64,000 bases of DNA from Acidobacteriota bacterium (GCA_003222975.1 QHXN01000019.1:1-64000), one strand, 5' to 3'; positions 54,901-63,340 are shown, counted from the first letter of the stretch. Notes: generated by a model not told the origin, from the sequence alone. A program made the numbers and translations.

Positions 54901-55087
54901 GCTCACGGAGACGACGCGCATCCAATTCCGCGCCGAGTTCTTCGACCTCTTCAACCACGCGAACTTCGGCCAGCCGGGCCGAACCGTCGGCAGCGCCACC
55001 TTCGGCAAGATCACCAACACGCGCTTCGCCACGGGCGACTCCGGCTCCTCGCGCCAGATTCAGTTCGCACTCAAGCTCCTCTTCTGA
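51992..55087 (+). CDS. TonB-dependent receptor with carboxypeptidase-regulatory-like domain (acidobacterial Oar-like type)
   Basis: A 1031-residue outer-membrane receptor; the ATG at 51992 is 7 nt after AAGGAG, and an in-frame ATG two codons earlier is less well placed. A signal peptide (ERKNVFRFLALSFAAALCLTFG) is followed by the carboxypeptidase-regulatory domain (LQGTVTDPQGAVVPNAKVTV), a plug region (TVQEIPLNGRHFVDLGLLIPGSV, FNTAGNREDTVNFQINGVN) and a barrel (IVNIATRSGTNEFHGELFEFFRND, C-terminal FDLFNHANFGQPG). The LNGRxFVDL and RSGTNxFHG motifs mark the acidobacterial group. Ligand unknown. The stop is followed at once by a heptamer palindrome. Confidence 0.9.
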   Translation: MSERKNVFRFLALSFAAALCLTFGTPVRAQSTATLQGTVTDPQGAVVPNAKVTVRSQATGAERITQTDAEGNYQVASLQPGLYRVEVQAQGFQAQAASDLSVEVARTVVQNFQLTVGNVTQEVTVTAVPPVVETATTSVGTVINQRTVQEIPLNGRHFVDLGLLIPGSVTPPQNGFLSAPLRGQGSFAFNTAGNREDTVNFQINGVNLNDMVQNQITFQPSINTVQEFKVDNSTFSAEYGRNSGAIVNIATRSGTNEFHGELFEFFRNDALDARNFFNFTLPHPPPFKRNQFGGNIGGPLDLPRFGEGGPATYSGKNRTFFFFSYEGLRQRQGLDLNRLVLSDAQRASVTNPVIARLVQLIPRANFFDSTGTPRFVGSATAPVNIDQWTMDINHTISKTDILHGYYAFQRDLRGEPNLQGDTIPGFGDTRQSHRQIFTLNETHTFNSSLVNEARFGFNRIHITFSPNTLLNPADFGINEGINQPIGLPQVNVSGNALNFGGPSGFPQGRGDTTFVLSDTLAYQMGNHSLKFGGEFRRFLNNNFNLDNGSFVFPTVASFIAGNASSFTITLGDRPSSISQGAWGAFVQDNFKVRPNLTLELGLRYDSNMSPTERYNRFVVFDPATDSLVQVNQGIAPVYHTNNKNFQPRVGFAWDPFKDGKTSLRGAYAILADQPVTNVVTPVSANPPLATPLNVTTSGTNLHFDNAAVVAGAAGLAPQSVDHNFDNAYVQSWNLNAQREVTRGLGITVGYFGSKGTHLRISRNINQPVGGVRPFARLSAASPILPGAALGNITQIESTGNSSYNALWVTAEKRLARGWQFNTSYTWSKSIDYNSLNSQGVIVQNSYDLRGSRGLSDYDARHRFVFSTIYALPFHGNQLVGGWQLGSIVQAQSGNPVNIITSISAFNGVANTLRPDVTATPTIIGSVDRWFDTSVFVNPTSPTTHFGSLGRNVVIGPTFNNTDFSVIKNTRLTETTRIQFRAEFFDLFNHANFGQPGRTVGSATFGKITNTRFATGDSGSSRQIQFALKLLF

Positions 55088-55176
55088 GGCAGAAGGCAAA
55101 AAAGTAAAAAGGCAAAAGGCAAAAGAAGGAAAGGCGGCACGCCCGTCTTCCTCTTTTGCCTTTTTACTTTTGCCTT
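55088..55176. repeat. Inverted repeat, GGCAAAA heptamer family
   Basis: The left arm 55088-55130 (GGCAAAA, AAGTAAAAA, GGCAAAA, GGCAAAA) pairs with 55148-55176. It begins one base after the TonB receptor stop (55085-55087). The convergent gene on the other strand ends at 55190, so it is a likely bidirectional terminator. Confidence 0.82.
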
Positions 55177-55189
55177 CCGCGCGAGCGGC

Positions 55190-56530
55190 CTACTTCTTCT
55201 TCCGCGCCGCGGCAGCGACCGCCTTCGCCTCGCGTTCGAGCGCGGCGGAGACGCTTGCCTGCGCGCCCTCCTCCTTCGCGGTCGCGTTCGATTCGAGCTG
55301 CGCCGCGCCGCCCACGGCGAAGAGGCGGAAGTCAACGCGCGACTCGTAGCGCTCCGAGCCGGGCGTGCCGACGCCCGCCACGCGCCCGAACATGCCGCCG
55401 ACCTTGCTCGCCCCCGACTGCTTGAGCGCCGACAGGTCGGTGTAGAGAACCAGGTCGCAGTCCTTCTGCTTGGCCTCGGCCTCTGCCGCGGGCGCGCTCA
55501 CGGCGTCGAGCGGGACGGCTTCGAGGCCGCCGCCGTTGATGGAGCCGACGAGGCGCGAGCGCAGATCGTCGAGCGACACCTCGCCACCGGCGCGGTTGTT
55601 GATGGCGGCGACGCCGACCCGTATCGTGCCCGGCTGCTTCGGGCCGACGGACGAGGCCGCGCTGGCGACGCCCGCGCCCGCGCCCTCTCCGCCCTCACCC
55701 GCGGGCGGACGCGCTCCTGGCGGCATGCCCATCATGCCTGGGACGCCCGCCATGCCGGCGGGCGGGGCGAACAACTCCTGCATGCTCGCGGCCTGCGTGT
55801 AGCCGGCGGGGATGTCGAAGAGCGCGGGGTCGAGCGTGACGTTCGAGATGTCCGTGACCTCCATCGTGTTCTCGAATCCGCCGCCTGCGCCCTCGTCGCC
55901 GCCCCGCCCGCTGCTCTTGAAACTCGTCTTGACCATGACGGGGAAGCCGAGCTTCCCCGTGCCCGTCCGCTTCGTGCGAACCTGATCCGCGCGGTCGGGG
56001 CGCGTGCGGCGCGCGGGCGGCGCGGCGGGGCGATCCGTATCGCAGCTAAAGCCCGCCGCGAGGTCTATGTACCAGCCGTCGGTCTCACTCTCCATGTGGC
56101 CGGGGTTGCAGGCTTCGGGCGGCGCGTCGGTGACGCTCGAAGTCTTGATGTGGCGCGCGGTGTAGCCGAACATAGCTTTGCGCTCGCCCGTGTCAACGAT
56201 TGTTTCCGTCACGTTGACGATTGCGCCGCGCCGCGTCTGCGTCGGCCCCTGCGGCGCTGACGGGCCGGACTCCGCGGGCTGCCCCGTGTCGTCGAGCGAG
56301 ACGACGAAATACTTCTTCGTCTGTTCGCTGATCTGGATCGTGCGCCGGAGGTCGCATTGCTGGATGCTGGTCATCCCCGGCATCTCCGTGCGCTGGCGCT
56401 GGCCCTTGATATAGACGGTGCTCTCGCCGCCGCCGTAGCCGCCCGCGCCGTTCTTCCTCGTCACCTTCAGGTCGGCCAGCGCGACCGCCTGGACGCACAA
56501 CAACACCGCGAGCACTTTGATGAGCCTCAT
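55190..56530 (-). CDS. Exported protein with a C-terminal lysine tail, unknown function
   Basis: A 446-residue protein; the ATG at 56528-56530 follows AGGAGG and begins a signal peptide (RLIKVLAVLLCVQAVALADL). Residues about 25-100 include GGGESTVYIKGQRQRTEM and TKKYFVVSLDD. A middle domain has FENTMEVTDISNVTLDPALFDIPAGYTQ, like the DUF4412 ending. A proline/glycine-rich linker (about 270-305) follows, then a second alpha/beta domain (IRVGVAAINNRAGGEVSLDDLRSRLV, DCDLVLYTDLSALKQSGASKVGG) that looks like a curli-assembly CsgG-type or lipoprotein-assembly strand pattern. The end is AVAAAARKKK. Two domains are seen, but no certain family. Confidence 0.65.
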   Translation of the reverse strand: MRLIKVLAVLLCVQAVALADLKVTRKNGAGGYGGGESTVYIKGQRQRTEMPGMTSIQQCDLRRTIQISEQTKKYFVVSLDDTGQPAESGPSAPQGPTQTRRGAIVNVTETIVDTGERKAMFGYTARHIKTSSVTDAPPEACNPGHMESETDGWYIDLAAGFSCDTDRPAAPPARRTRPDRADQVRTKRTGTGKLGFPVMVKTSFKSSGRGGDEGAGGGFENTMEVTDISNVTLDPALFDIPAGYTQAASMQELFAPPAGMAGVPGMMGMPPGARPPAGEGGEGAGAGVASAASSVGPKQPGTIRVGVAAINNRAGGEVSLDDLRSRLVGSINGGGLEAVPLDAVSAPAAEAEAKQKDCDLVLYTDLSALKQSGASKVGGMFGRVAGVGTPGSERYESRVDFRLFAVGGAAQLESNATAKEEGAQASVSAALEREAKAVAAAARKKK

Positions 56531-56658
56531 TGAAATCACCCTCCTGAAAAGAGCGGCAGGTGCAATAGTGTGGGGCCGACGGCTCACGTTCAGGCCGCCG
56601 ACAATCATCGTCGCGGAAAATTTAGACGCGACCGGGGGGCGTTGGCAAGCCTTTAGAT

Positions 56659-56781
56659 AAGTCAAAAGGCAAAAGAGGGAAAGGCGAACAGCGCCGCCCC
56701 GTCATCACCGTTGATGAGAGACGTGCTGTCTGCCGTCTTCACTTTTGCCTTTTGCCTTTCGCCTTTTGACTTTTGACTTTC
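56659..56781. repeat. Inverted repeat, GGCAAAA/GTCAAAA heptamer family, within a gene end
   Basis: The left arm 56659-56690 (GTCAAAA, GGCAAAA, GAGGGAAA, GGCGAAC) pairs with 56739-56781. The right arm is translated as the last residues (KVKSQKAKGKRQK) of the DUF3618-like gene on the minus strand, and holds its stop (forward 56739-56741). Confidence 0.8.
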
Positions 56782-57263
56782 GTGCCGGCCTTCTTCGCGA
56801 CGCGCTTGCGCGCGGGCCGGCGCTCGCGCTCGGCCCGGAGGTACGCGTCGAGGTCGAGGCCGAACAGCTCTTTGACCTTCGAGGAGATGGTCGGCAGCAC
56901 GGCGTCGGCGAACCCGCCCAGCTCGGCCACGAGGTGCTCGCCCTTGCCCGGCCCTTTCTTCCGGCGGCGCGCGCCTTCGTCCTCGTCGTCGAAGGCGTGC
57001 GCGATGCCGAAGCCGATGATGATGCCGACCGAGACCGCGCCCGCGCCCCAGACCAGCGGGTTGCGCTCGAACTCCGTGCGCCAGTCGAGCACCTCGCCGA
57101 CCTCCGTCCTGACCGTCTCGACCGTGTCCTTGACCTCCTCGTACTGGTGCGTGACGACCGACTTGATCTCGGCCACGGTCTCGCTGATGGATTCGCGCGT
57201 GTCCTCCATCTGCCGTCGAAGCTCGGCCTTGCCCCCGGCCTCGCCGGCTCTCTTCTTGCTCAT
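56739..57263 (-). CDS. DUF3618/YtxH-like membrane-associated helical protein
   Basis: A 174-residue protein. The N-terminal half is a coiled-coil-like helix with the repeating phrase ELRRQMEDTRESISETVAEIKSVV, HQYEEVKDTVETVRTEVGEVLDW (residues about 14-61), which is typical of DUF3618/YtxH proteins. One membrane segment follows (NPLVWGAGAVSVGIIIGFGIAHAF, about 68-91). After that is a basic, lysine-rich linker and tail. The last 13 residues come from a palindrome arm. The protein probably sits at the inner membrane; role unknown. Confidence 0.75.
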   Translation of the reverse strand: MSKKRAGEAGGKAELRRQMEDTRESISETVAEIKSVVTHQYEEVKDTVETVRTEVGEVLDWRTEFERNPLVWGAGAVSVGIIIGFGIAHAFDDEDEGARRRKKGPGKGEHLVAELGGFADAVLPTISSKVKELFGLDLDAYLRAERERRPARKRVAKKAGTKVKSQKAKGKRQK

Positions 57264-57491
57264 CCGTCTCCCCTCCTCAACCGGCCCGTCTAAAATTTTC
57301 GTGGAGACACATTACAACACAAACGCGCACGTGCGTCGCGCCAAATTTTTCCGCCGCCGAGCCGGGCCGCTTCGCAACGTCGCCGCAAGAATTACGCCAC
57401 CTCGCGGACAAATCTTTGGAGTTAGATGAGGTTGAAAAAGAAACGTCGGGGCGAAGAGTCTGACGCCGACTCGGCGACTCAAGGAGGAGGT

Positions 57492-58016
57492 ATGGAAAGT
57501 AGGGCCAAGGCTTTAGGACACCCGATTCACCAGATGCTGATCCCGTTCCCGTTCGGGCTGCTCTCGACGGCGGTCATCTTCGACATCGTCTATCTGTTCG
57601 TGAGCGACCCGGCGACTAAGAATACTCTGTCGCTCGTCGCGTTCTGGATGATCGCCGCAGGTGTCGTCGGCGGGCTTGTGGCCGCGCCGTTCGGGCTGAT
57701 TGACTACCTCGCGATCCCGCAAGGGACGCGCGCCAAGTCTGTCGGGATGCTGCACGGCGTCGGCAACGTCTTCGTGCTCGTCCTGTTCGCCGCGAGCCTT
57801 TGGCTGCGCTACACCTCGCCCGCCGTCGCGGCCACGCACCAGCCGACGACCCTCGCGCTCGTCCTCTTGTTCGCGGGCTTCGTGCTCGCAGGCGCGACGG
57901 GCTGGCTCGGCGGCGAGCTGGTCACGCGCCTCGGCGTCGGCATGGACGACGGCGCGAACCTCGACGCGCCCAACTCGCTCACCGCGGACTCGGCGCACGG
58001 CGGCGCGCGCGGGTAG
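57492..58016 (+). CDS. DUF2231 membrane protein
   Basis: A 174-residue protein. The ATG at 57492 is chosen because AAGGAGGAGGT lies just upstream. It begins ESRAKALGHPIHQMLIPFPFGLLSTAVIFDI, the signature of DUF2231, and has four membrane segments (the second near SLVAFWMIAAGVVGGLVAAPFGLIDYL, the third VGNVFVLVLFAASLWL, the fourth LALVLLFAGFVLAGATGWLGG). The stop is immediately followed by the next gene, so it is co-transcribed with the SDR gene. Function is not established for the family; a redox or heme-related role has been suggested for some members. Confidence 0.87.
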   Translation: MESRAKALGHPIHQMLIPFPFGLLSTAVIFDIVYLFVSDPATKNTLSLVAFWMIAAGVVGGLVAAPFGLIDYLAIPQGTRAKSVGMLHGVGNVFVLVLFAASLWLRYTSPAVAATHQPTTLALVLLFAGFVLAGATGWLGGELVTRLGVGMDDGANLDAPNSLTADSAHGGARG

Positions 58017-58025
58017 GTGATGCAA

Positions 58026-59090
58026 ATGGGCAAGCAGAAAGCAAAGCCGGAAGTCGTCGTCATCACGGGCGCGTCCGCCGGAGTGGGCCGGGCGACCGCG
58101 CGCGAGTTCGCGCGCCGCGGCGCGCACGTCGGTTTGATCGCGCGCGGGCGCGACGGATTGGAGGGCGCGCGGCGCGAGGTCGAGCGGATGGGCGGGCGGG
58201 CGCTCGTCCTGCCGCTCGACGTGGCAGACCACGGGGCGGTCGAGGGCGCGGCTGAGGCGGTCGAGAATCAACTCGGCCCGATTGACGTGTGGGTCAACAA
58301 CGCGATGCTGTCGGTCTTCTCGCCCGTCAAAAAGATGAGGCCGGAAGAGTACAGGCGCGTGACGGAGGTCACGTACCTCGGCGTCGTCCACGGCACGCTC
58401 GCGGCTTTGAAGAGAATGCTGCCGCGCGACCGTGGAGTGATCGTGCAGGTCGGCTCGGCGCTCGCCTACCGCGGCATCCCCTTGCAATCGGCCTACTGCG
58501 GCGCGAAGCACGCCGTGCAGGGCTTCGTGGACTCGCTGCGCACGGAGCTTCTGCACGACGGGTCACGCGTGCGTGTGACGATGGTGCAGTTGCCCGCGCT
58601 GAACACGCCGCAGTTCTCCTGGGTCAAGTCGCGGCTGCCGCGCGAGCCGCAGCCCGTGCCGCCCATCTTCCAGCCGGAAGTAGCCGCGCGCGCCATCTAC
58701 TGGGCCGCGCACGAAGACCGGCGCGAACTCTACGTCGGCTGGCCGACCGTGAAGGCCGTCGTCGGCAACAAGGCCGCGCCCGGCCTCGCCGACTGGTACT
58801 TGGCGCGGATGGGCTACGACGCGCAGCAGACCTGTGAGCCGGTCTCGCCCGAACGCCGCGACAACCTCTGGGAGCCTGTGCCCGGCGACCACGGCGCGCA
58901 CGGCTCGTTCGACGAACGCTCGTCCGCCACGAGCACGCAGCTCTGGGCGACGACGCACCGCTCGCTCTTCGCGCTCGCCGGGGCGGGCGCGCTCCTCGGC
59001 GCGGCGGCCACGAAGCTCCTGCTTTCTTTGCGCGCCGCGCGCCTGCGCAACACGCAGGTCGAGCGCTTCCGCGCGGGCGGCCTGATGTGA
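58026..59090 (+). CDS. Short-chain dehydrogenase/reductase with C-terminal membrane segment
   Basis: A 354-residue SDR. The cofactor loop is TGASAGVGRA at residues about 15-24 and the catalytic YxxxK is SAYCGAKHA near residue 152-160, with the expected SALAYRG upstream. An extra C-terminal domain of about 100 residues holds a membrane helix (LFALAGAGALLGAAATKLLL). Start at ATG 58026; a GTG at 58017 and ATG at 58020 touch the DUF2231 stop. This long SDR class with a C-terminal anchor is seen in lipid-related enzymes, but substrate is unknown. It follows DUF2231 directly. Confidence 0.85.
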   Translation: MGKQKAKPEVVVITGASAGVGRATAREFARRGAHVGLIARGRDGLEGARREVERMGGRALVLPLDVADHGAVEGAAEAVENQLGPIDVWVNNAMLSVFSPVKKMRPEEYRRVTEVTYLGVVHGTLAALKRMLPRDRGVIVQVGSALAYRGIPLQSAYCGAKHAVQGFVDSLRTELLHDGSRVRVTMVQLPALNTPQFSWVKSRLPREPQPVPPIFQPEVAARAIYWAAHEDRRELYVGWPTVKAVVGNKAAPGLADWYLARMGYDAQQTCEPVSPERRDNLWEPVPGDHGAHGSFDERSSATSTQLWATTHRSLFALAGAGALLGAAATKLLLSLRAARLRNTQVERFRAGGLM

Positions 59091-59225
59091 GCGCGTGTGC
59101 GCGTGAGGGCAGCAAAAAAATTCGTTGCGCCCGGCGGGCGTCCGCGTTTAGAGTGCGAGACACGTAGGCGGCTTCGGTGTGGAGCTTCTTAGAAGCCGCT
59201 GTGGACTCAAGCGAGAGGAGGCCGT

Positions 59226-59789
59226 ATGGCGAAGAAGGACAAGCAAGGTGGCGGCGTGCTCGACACGGCGCGCAAGGTCGTTAGCGAAGTGATTGATAGC
59301 GCGGCGCGTCTGGTCGGTCAGGCCGGCGAGCAGGCGGCGGGCGTGGGCATCGCGGCTCTCGACACGACCGCGGGCGCGGTCGCCAGCGTTAGCCCGACTG
59401 CGGGCGAGGCGATCCGCCCCGGTCGCCCGACGAAGAGCGCCGCCAAGACCGCCGCGCGCGCGACCGTGGAAGGCGCGCGCGCAGGGGCCGAGGCCGCGAA
59501 GGAGGCCGTCGGCACGACCGCCGAAGCGACGCGCAAGGCCGCGCGACGGATTTCAAAGGCGGCGCGCGGGGCCGCGAAGCGGACTTCAAAGGCAGCGGGC
59601 AAGGCTACGAAGCGCGCTTCAAAGGCCGCGTCGCGCACCGCGAAGGCGGCAGCGCCGCGCGCCGCGCGCAAAAGCTCCGCACGCTCTTCCGCCAAGTCCG
59701 CGAAAGCGTCTGGCCGGAAGAGCGCCGGGAAGAAGGGCGCGGGGCGCGCGGGCCGAAAGAAGTCGAGCGCGAAGGGCAAGAAGAGGTAA
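59226..59789 (+). CDS. Histone H1-like alanine/lysine-rich protein
   Basis: A 187-residue highly basic protein with a GAGAGGAGG site before the ATG. Residues 1-70 are a short helical domain (LDTARKVVSEVIDSAARLVGQAGEQ). The rest is a low-complexity alanine/lysine/arginine/serine region with repeats such as RISKAARGAAKRTSKAAGKATKRASKAASRT. It ends KKSSAKGKKR. This is the composition of bacterial H1-like or HU-tail-like DNA-condensing proteins. DNA binding is inferred from charge only. Part of the composition may be driven by the GC-rich codon bias. Confidence 0.7.
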   Translation: MAKKDKQGGGVLDTARKVVSEVIDSAARLVGQAGEQAAGVGIAALDTTAGAVASVSPTAGEAIRPGRPTKSAAKTAARATVEGARAGAEAAKEAVGTTAEATRKAARRISKAARGAAKRTSKAAGKATKRASKAASRTAKAAAPRAARKSSARSSAKSAKASGRKSAGKKGAGRAGRKKSSAKGKKR

Positions 59790-59941
59790 GAGACAGTTTG
59801 AGGAGTCCCGCGAGGGGCTGAATGTTTGCGGCTCGCGTCGGTCGTTCTTTACCTTCGGTCACGCAACAAGCTTATAGACGGAGGACAGCGCCGACGCGCG
59901 CGCGCCCTCATCCCCTTCTCCAGCAGACCTCCGGCCCGAAC

Positions 59942-61222
59942 ATGCCGACGACGATTTTCAAAGCGACACTCGCGCTCCTGCTCCTCCTGCCACAGATGAC
60001 ACGAAGCGGCGGCGAATCGAAGCGCCCGCGCGCGCGCGACATCGGCCTCTTCGTCGGCGTGCTGCCCGCGGGCCGCCTCGACGCCATCACGGACGTTGAG
60101 GGCGTGAGAGTCGGCCACGCGACTCTCATCAAAGGCGACGACGTTCGCACCGGCGTCACGGCCATCCTGCCGCACGGCGGAAACCTTTTTCAGGAGAAAG
60201 TCCCCGCGGCCATCTTCGTCGGCAACGGCTTCGGCAAGCTCGCGGGTTCGACGCAGGTAGGCGAACTCGGCGAGATCGAGACCCCGATTCTTCTCACCAA
60301 CACGCTGAACGTCCCGCGCGTGGCCGACGCGCTGATTGACTGGATGCTCGCCCTGCCCGGCAACGAGGACGTGCGCTCTGTGAACCCCGTCGTCGCCGAG
60401 ACGAATGACGGGCAGTTGAACGACATACGCGGTCGCCACGTCCGTGCCGAAGAGGTCTTCGCAGCTTTGAAGTCGGCGAAGGGCGGCGAGGTCGAGGAGG
60501 GTTCGGTCGGCGCGGGCACGGGCACGGTGGCCTTCGGCTTCAAGGGCGGCATCGGCACGGCCTCGCGCGTCGTCCCCGCCAAGTACGGCGGCTACACCGT
60601 CGGCGTCCTTGTGCAGACGAACTTCGGCGGCGTGCTCACGATGAACGGCGCGCCCGTCGGGCGAGAGCTTGGCCGCTACTACCTCAAAGAAGACCTCGAA
60701 CCCGTGCCGAAATCCAAACTCGACGCGCGGGGCGAGCCGCCGCACGACCGCGCCGAAGCTTCTACTCACTCCGAGCGCGCCGAACCTCCGTCCGATTCCG
60801 ACAGCGCCTCTTCACTTAACTCCGACCGCGCCGACGGCTCCGTCATCGTCGTCGTCGCCACGGACGCGCCGCTCGACGCGCGCAACCTCCGACGCCTCGC
60901 CGCGCGCGCCATGCTCGGCCTCGCGCGCACCGGCTCTCCCTCGACCAACGGCAGCGGCGATTACGTCATCGCCTTCAGCACCGCGCCGCAGAATCGAATC
61001 AAGTACGGCGAGACGGCCCCGCGCCGCGTCGAACTCCTCCCGAACGATTCCATGTCCCCTCTCTTCCTCGCCGTTGTCGAGGCGACCGAGGAGGCCGTCT
61101 ATAACTCTCTGCTGCGCGCCACCACCGTCACGGGCCGCAACGGCGCTCGTGTCGAGGCCCTGCCGATTGATAAGACCGTCGAGATTCTGAAAAAATACAA
61201 CGCACTCAGAGCGATCCGGTGA
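59942..61222 (+). CDS. P1/DmpA-type aminopeptidase
   Basis: A 426-residue exported peptidase of the DmpA (S58) family. The ATG at 59942 is chosen because the signal-like segment (TTIFKATLALLLLLPQMTRS) follows. DITDVEGVRVGHATLIKGD (about residue 42-60) and VEEGSVGAGTGTVAFGFKGG are family marks. The autoproteolytic site and nucleophile are at DGSVIVVVATDAP, with the nucleophile Ser300. It would cleave itself between G299 and S300 to give two chains. A low-complexity insert (residues about 265-295) sits before the cleavage site. D-aminopeptidase or beta-peptidyl aminopeptidase activity is possible. Confidence 0.87.
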   Translation: MPTTIFKATLALLLLLPQMTRSGGESKRPRARDIGLFVGVLPAGRLDAITDVEGVRVGHATLIKGDDVRTGVTAILPHGGNLFQEKVPAAIFVGNGFGKLAGSTQVGELGEIETPILLTNTLNVPRVADALIDWMLALPGNEDVRSVNPVVAETNDGQLNDIRGRHVRAEEVFAALKSAKGGEVEEGSVGAGTGTVAFGFKGGIGTASRVVPAKYGGYTVGVLVQTNFGGVLTMNGAPVGRELGRYYLKEDLEPVPKSKLDARGEPPHDRAEASTHSERAEPPSDSDSASSLNSDRADGSVIVVVATDAPLDARNLRRLAARAMLGLARTGSPSTNGSGDYVIAFSTAPQNRIKYGETAPRRVELLPNDSMSPLFLAVVEATEEAVYNSLLRATTVTGRNGARVEALPIDKTVEILKKYNALRAIR

Positions 61223-61322
61223 GGAGGCTGGAGAGGCGCGGAGGGTATCAAGGCGCATGGTTATGTCCGCATCAGCGGCAGGTGATGACCGGCGCTAGGT
61301 TGTAAATTCTCTCAAGGCGGTC

Positions 61323-61916
61323 ATGGTGGAAAGTATGGAAAACTCGGCAGACGTAAACAGAGACAGAGACGCGCAGAACAGGCTGAATAACGCGGTCGCC
61401 GTCATGGTCGCCATCGTGGCGGCGTTCATGGCCGTGACGAAGGTGAAGGACGACAACATCGTGCAGGCCATGTTGCAGGCCAAGTCGGACGCGGTGGACA
61501 CCTGGTCTGAGTACCAGTCGAAGCGCATCAAGCAGCACCTGGAAGAGTTGGGGCGCGACCAGTCGCAGATGCTGCGCGCGTCTGTCCCGGCTGAGAGCGC
61601 GGCGCGGCTCGACGAGCAGTCGAAGCGTTACGAGGCGGAGATCGCGCGCTACCAGAAGGACGAGGACGAGTTGCAGTCGAAGGCGCGCGGGCTTGAGGCG
61701 CAGTACGACGCTTTGAACTACCGCGACGACCAGTTCGACCTCTCGGACGCGGCGCTCTCGGTCGCGCTGGCGATGCTCGCCGTGACGGCGCTGACGGGCA
61801 AGCGGTGGCTCCTCTGGGCCTCGCTCCTGTTCGCGGGCTTCGGCGTCGTCATGGGCGTGGCCGGACTCGTCGGCCTGCATCTGCACCCGGACTGGCTCAC
61901 GAAGCTGCTCTCTTAA
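61323..61916 (+). CDS. DUF4337 membrane protein
   Basis: A 197-residue protein with a membrane segment near the N-terminus (LNNAVAVMVAIVAAFMAVTKV, about residues 21-41), a coiled-coil region with QAMLQAKSDAVDTWSEYQSKRIKQHLEE (about 48-75) and AEIARYQKDEDELQSKARGLEAQYDALN (about 105-132), and two further segments near the end. This arrangement and the WSEYQSKRIK motif are typical of DUF4337. Function unknown. No clear ribosome site is seen before the ATG. Confidence 0.82.
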   Translation: MVESMENSADVNRDRDAQNRLNNAVAVMVAIVAAFMAVTKVKDDNIVQAMLQAKSDAVDTWSEYQSKRIKQHLEELGRDQSQMLRASVPAESAARLDEQSKRYEAEIARYQKDEDELQSKARGLEAQYDALNYRDDQFDLSDAALSVALAMLAVTALTGKRWLLWASLLFAGFGVVMGVAGLVGLHLHPDWLTKLLS

Positions 61917-62000
61917 AACCCCGGAACAGATCGGTCGCGGCGAGAGCAAAAGAGCACTAAGTCACACGAGCCACGCCGAAAAGGTTAAAGCGCGGGCGGC

Positions 62001-63326
62001 TCACTTGCCCTTCGCGGATTTCTTTGTCTCCTTCTCGACCGCCTTCTCGTCCGGCGCGTGACCTTCGGGGAAGGCGAAGACGTGGTAGTGGTCTCGAAGC
62101 TCGCGCAGCGCCTCGACCCTGCCGGCCTTTTTGAGCCGCGCGATCTCGCCCATCACGAACTCCTGCTCGCGCGCCGACATGAAGCGGTAGTAAATGTCGA
62201 AGGCGAAGCCGGTCGTGTGCGGCTCGACGCTGAAGTCCCCCGCGTTGGCGTTGCCGGACTCACGCAGCAGACGTTGATACTCATCCGTCCTGACGAGTGA
62301 GGTCACGGGCAGGGGGCGCTGGAACTCCGACTCGTACACTTGCGCCAGCTCCTCCAGCACCGCGAGCGCCGCCGGGCGGGCGAAGCTGAGCATGCGCTGC
62401 TGAAACTCCTTAACTGACGCCGGGTCGTGCAGGTCGTAGGCGCGACCGCCGAAGGAGCGCGCGAGCTGCGCGAGCGTGTCGTATTCCGCGTAGAGCGTCT
62501 GACGCTCTTTCGGCGTCCCGTACTCCGAGGCGACCAGCTTCTCTTTGTCCTTCAAATCGCCGAGGGCCTTCCTGCCCACGGCGGCGTCGGCTGTGAGACG
62601 TGCGCGCCCTTCCTTGTCCTTCTTGTCCGCCGCCTTGAGACGCGCGCCGAGGTCTTTTTGTTCGGCTTCGAGCGCGGCGCGCCCGGCGGCGAGTCCGTCC
62701 CTGTAAGCCTTTAGCTCGTCGTCGCCCGCGAAGAGAGGCACGCTCTTGCCTTGCTTCGCGTCGTAGTGTGTCAGTTCGCCCGTCGCCGCTCCGCCCACGC
62801 CGAAGAGGATGTAGCCGCGACCGAGCCGCGGCACTTCGACCAGTCCGTCGCCGCGCGCGATCATCTCTGCCAGCTCCGCGAAGTCGTGCGGTGTGCGGAC
62901 GCCGGCCTCGTTCGCCGAAGCCGCCTGTATCGCGAGGAAGCGGTGACGATCCGGGTACTGCTTCAACTCCGCCGGAACTTCGACCTTCGCCTGCCTGCCC
63001 GCCGGCTCGCCCCGATCCTCCTCGACTTTCGAGACCGCCTCGGCGTAAGGGTCGGGCGTCGGCGTGGGGTTAATCCCTAAGACGGCCTTCGCCTTTTGCA
63101 CGCCGCTTTTTAGAGGCGCGGGGTTGTGTCTCAGGTAAAGGAAGGCGGAGACGAGCGCGGCGAGGACGACGGCTATGAGTGCGGTGCGGCGTGTGAGTAG
63201 GCGCGAGAGGCCGCGTTGCTCTGTGGCAGGCGCGCTCTTCTCGCTTTCCGGCGGGACTTGAGGAGGAGGCGATTCTCCGCCTCCCGCTTCTTCCGCTTCC
63301 GCTTTCCCCTTGTGCTCGCCTTCCAT
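62001..63326 (-). CDS. DUF5715-like exported protein, possible M15-type carboxypeptidase fold
   Basis: A 441-residue protein. The ATG at 63324-63326 leads an acidic/proline-rich stretch, then a membrane segment (TALIAVVLAALVSAFLYL, about residues 47-64), so it is anchored by a signal-anchor. A long helical part follows (about 160-320). The C-terminal domain has LPVTSLVRTDEYQRLLRES (about 348-366) and EPHTTGFAFDIYYR, which resemble the VanY/M15 SxHxxGxAxD metal motif (H, D). Zinc-dependent peptidoglycan carboxypeptidase activity is inferred but the family's activity is not established. The end is lysine-rich. Confidence 0.72.
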   Translation of the reverse strand: MEGEHKGKAEAEEAGGGESPPPQVPPESEKSAPATEQRGLSRLLTRRTALIAVVLAALVSAFLYLRHNPAPLKSGVQKAKAVLGINPTPTPDPYAEAVSKVEEDRGEPAGRQAKVEVPAELKQYPDRHRFLAIQAASANEAGVRTPHDFAELAEMIARGDGLVEVPRLGRGYILFGVGGAATGELTHYDAKQGKSVPLFAGDDELKAYRDGLAAGRAALEAEQKDLGARLKAADKKDKEGRARLTADAAVGRKALGDLKDKEKLVASEYGTPKERQTLYAEYDTLAQLARSFGGRAYDLHDPASVKEFQQRMLSFARPAALAVLEELAQVYESEFQRPLPVTSLVRTDEYQRLLRESGNANAGDFSVEPHTTGFAFDIYYRFMSAREQEFVMGEIARLKKAGRVEALRELRDHYHVFAFPEGHAPDEKAVEKETKKSAKGK

Positions 63327-63340
63327 GTCGCCACTATAGA

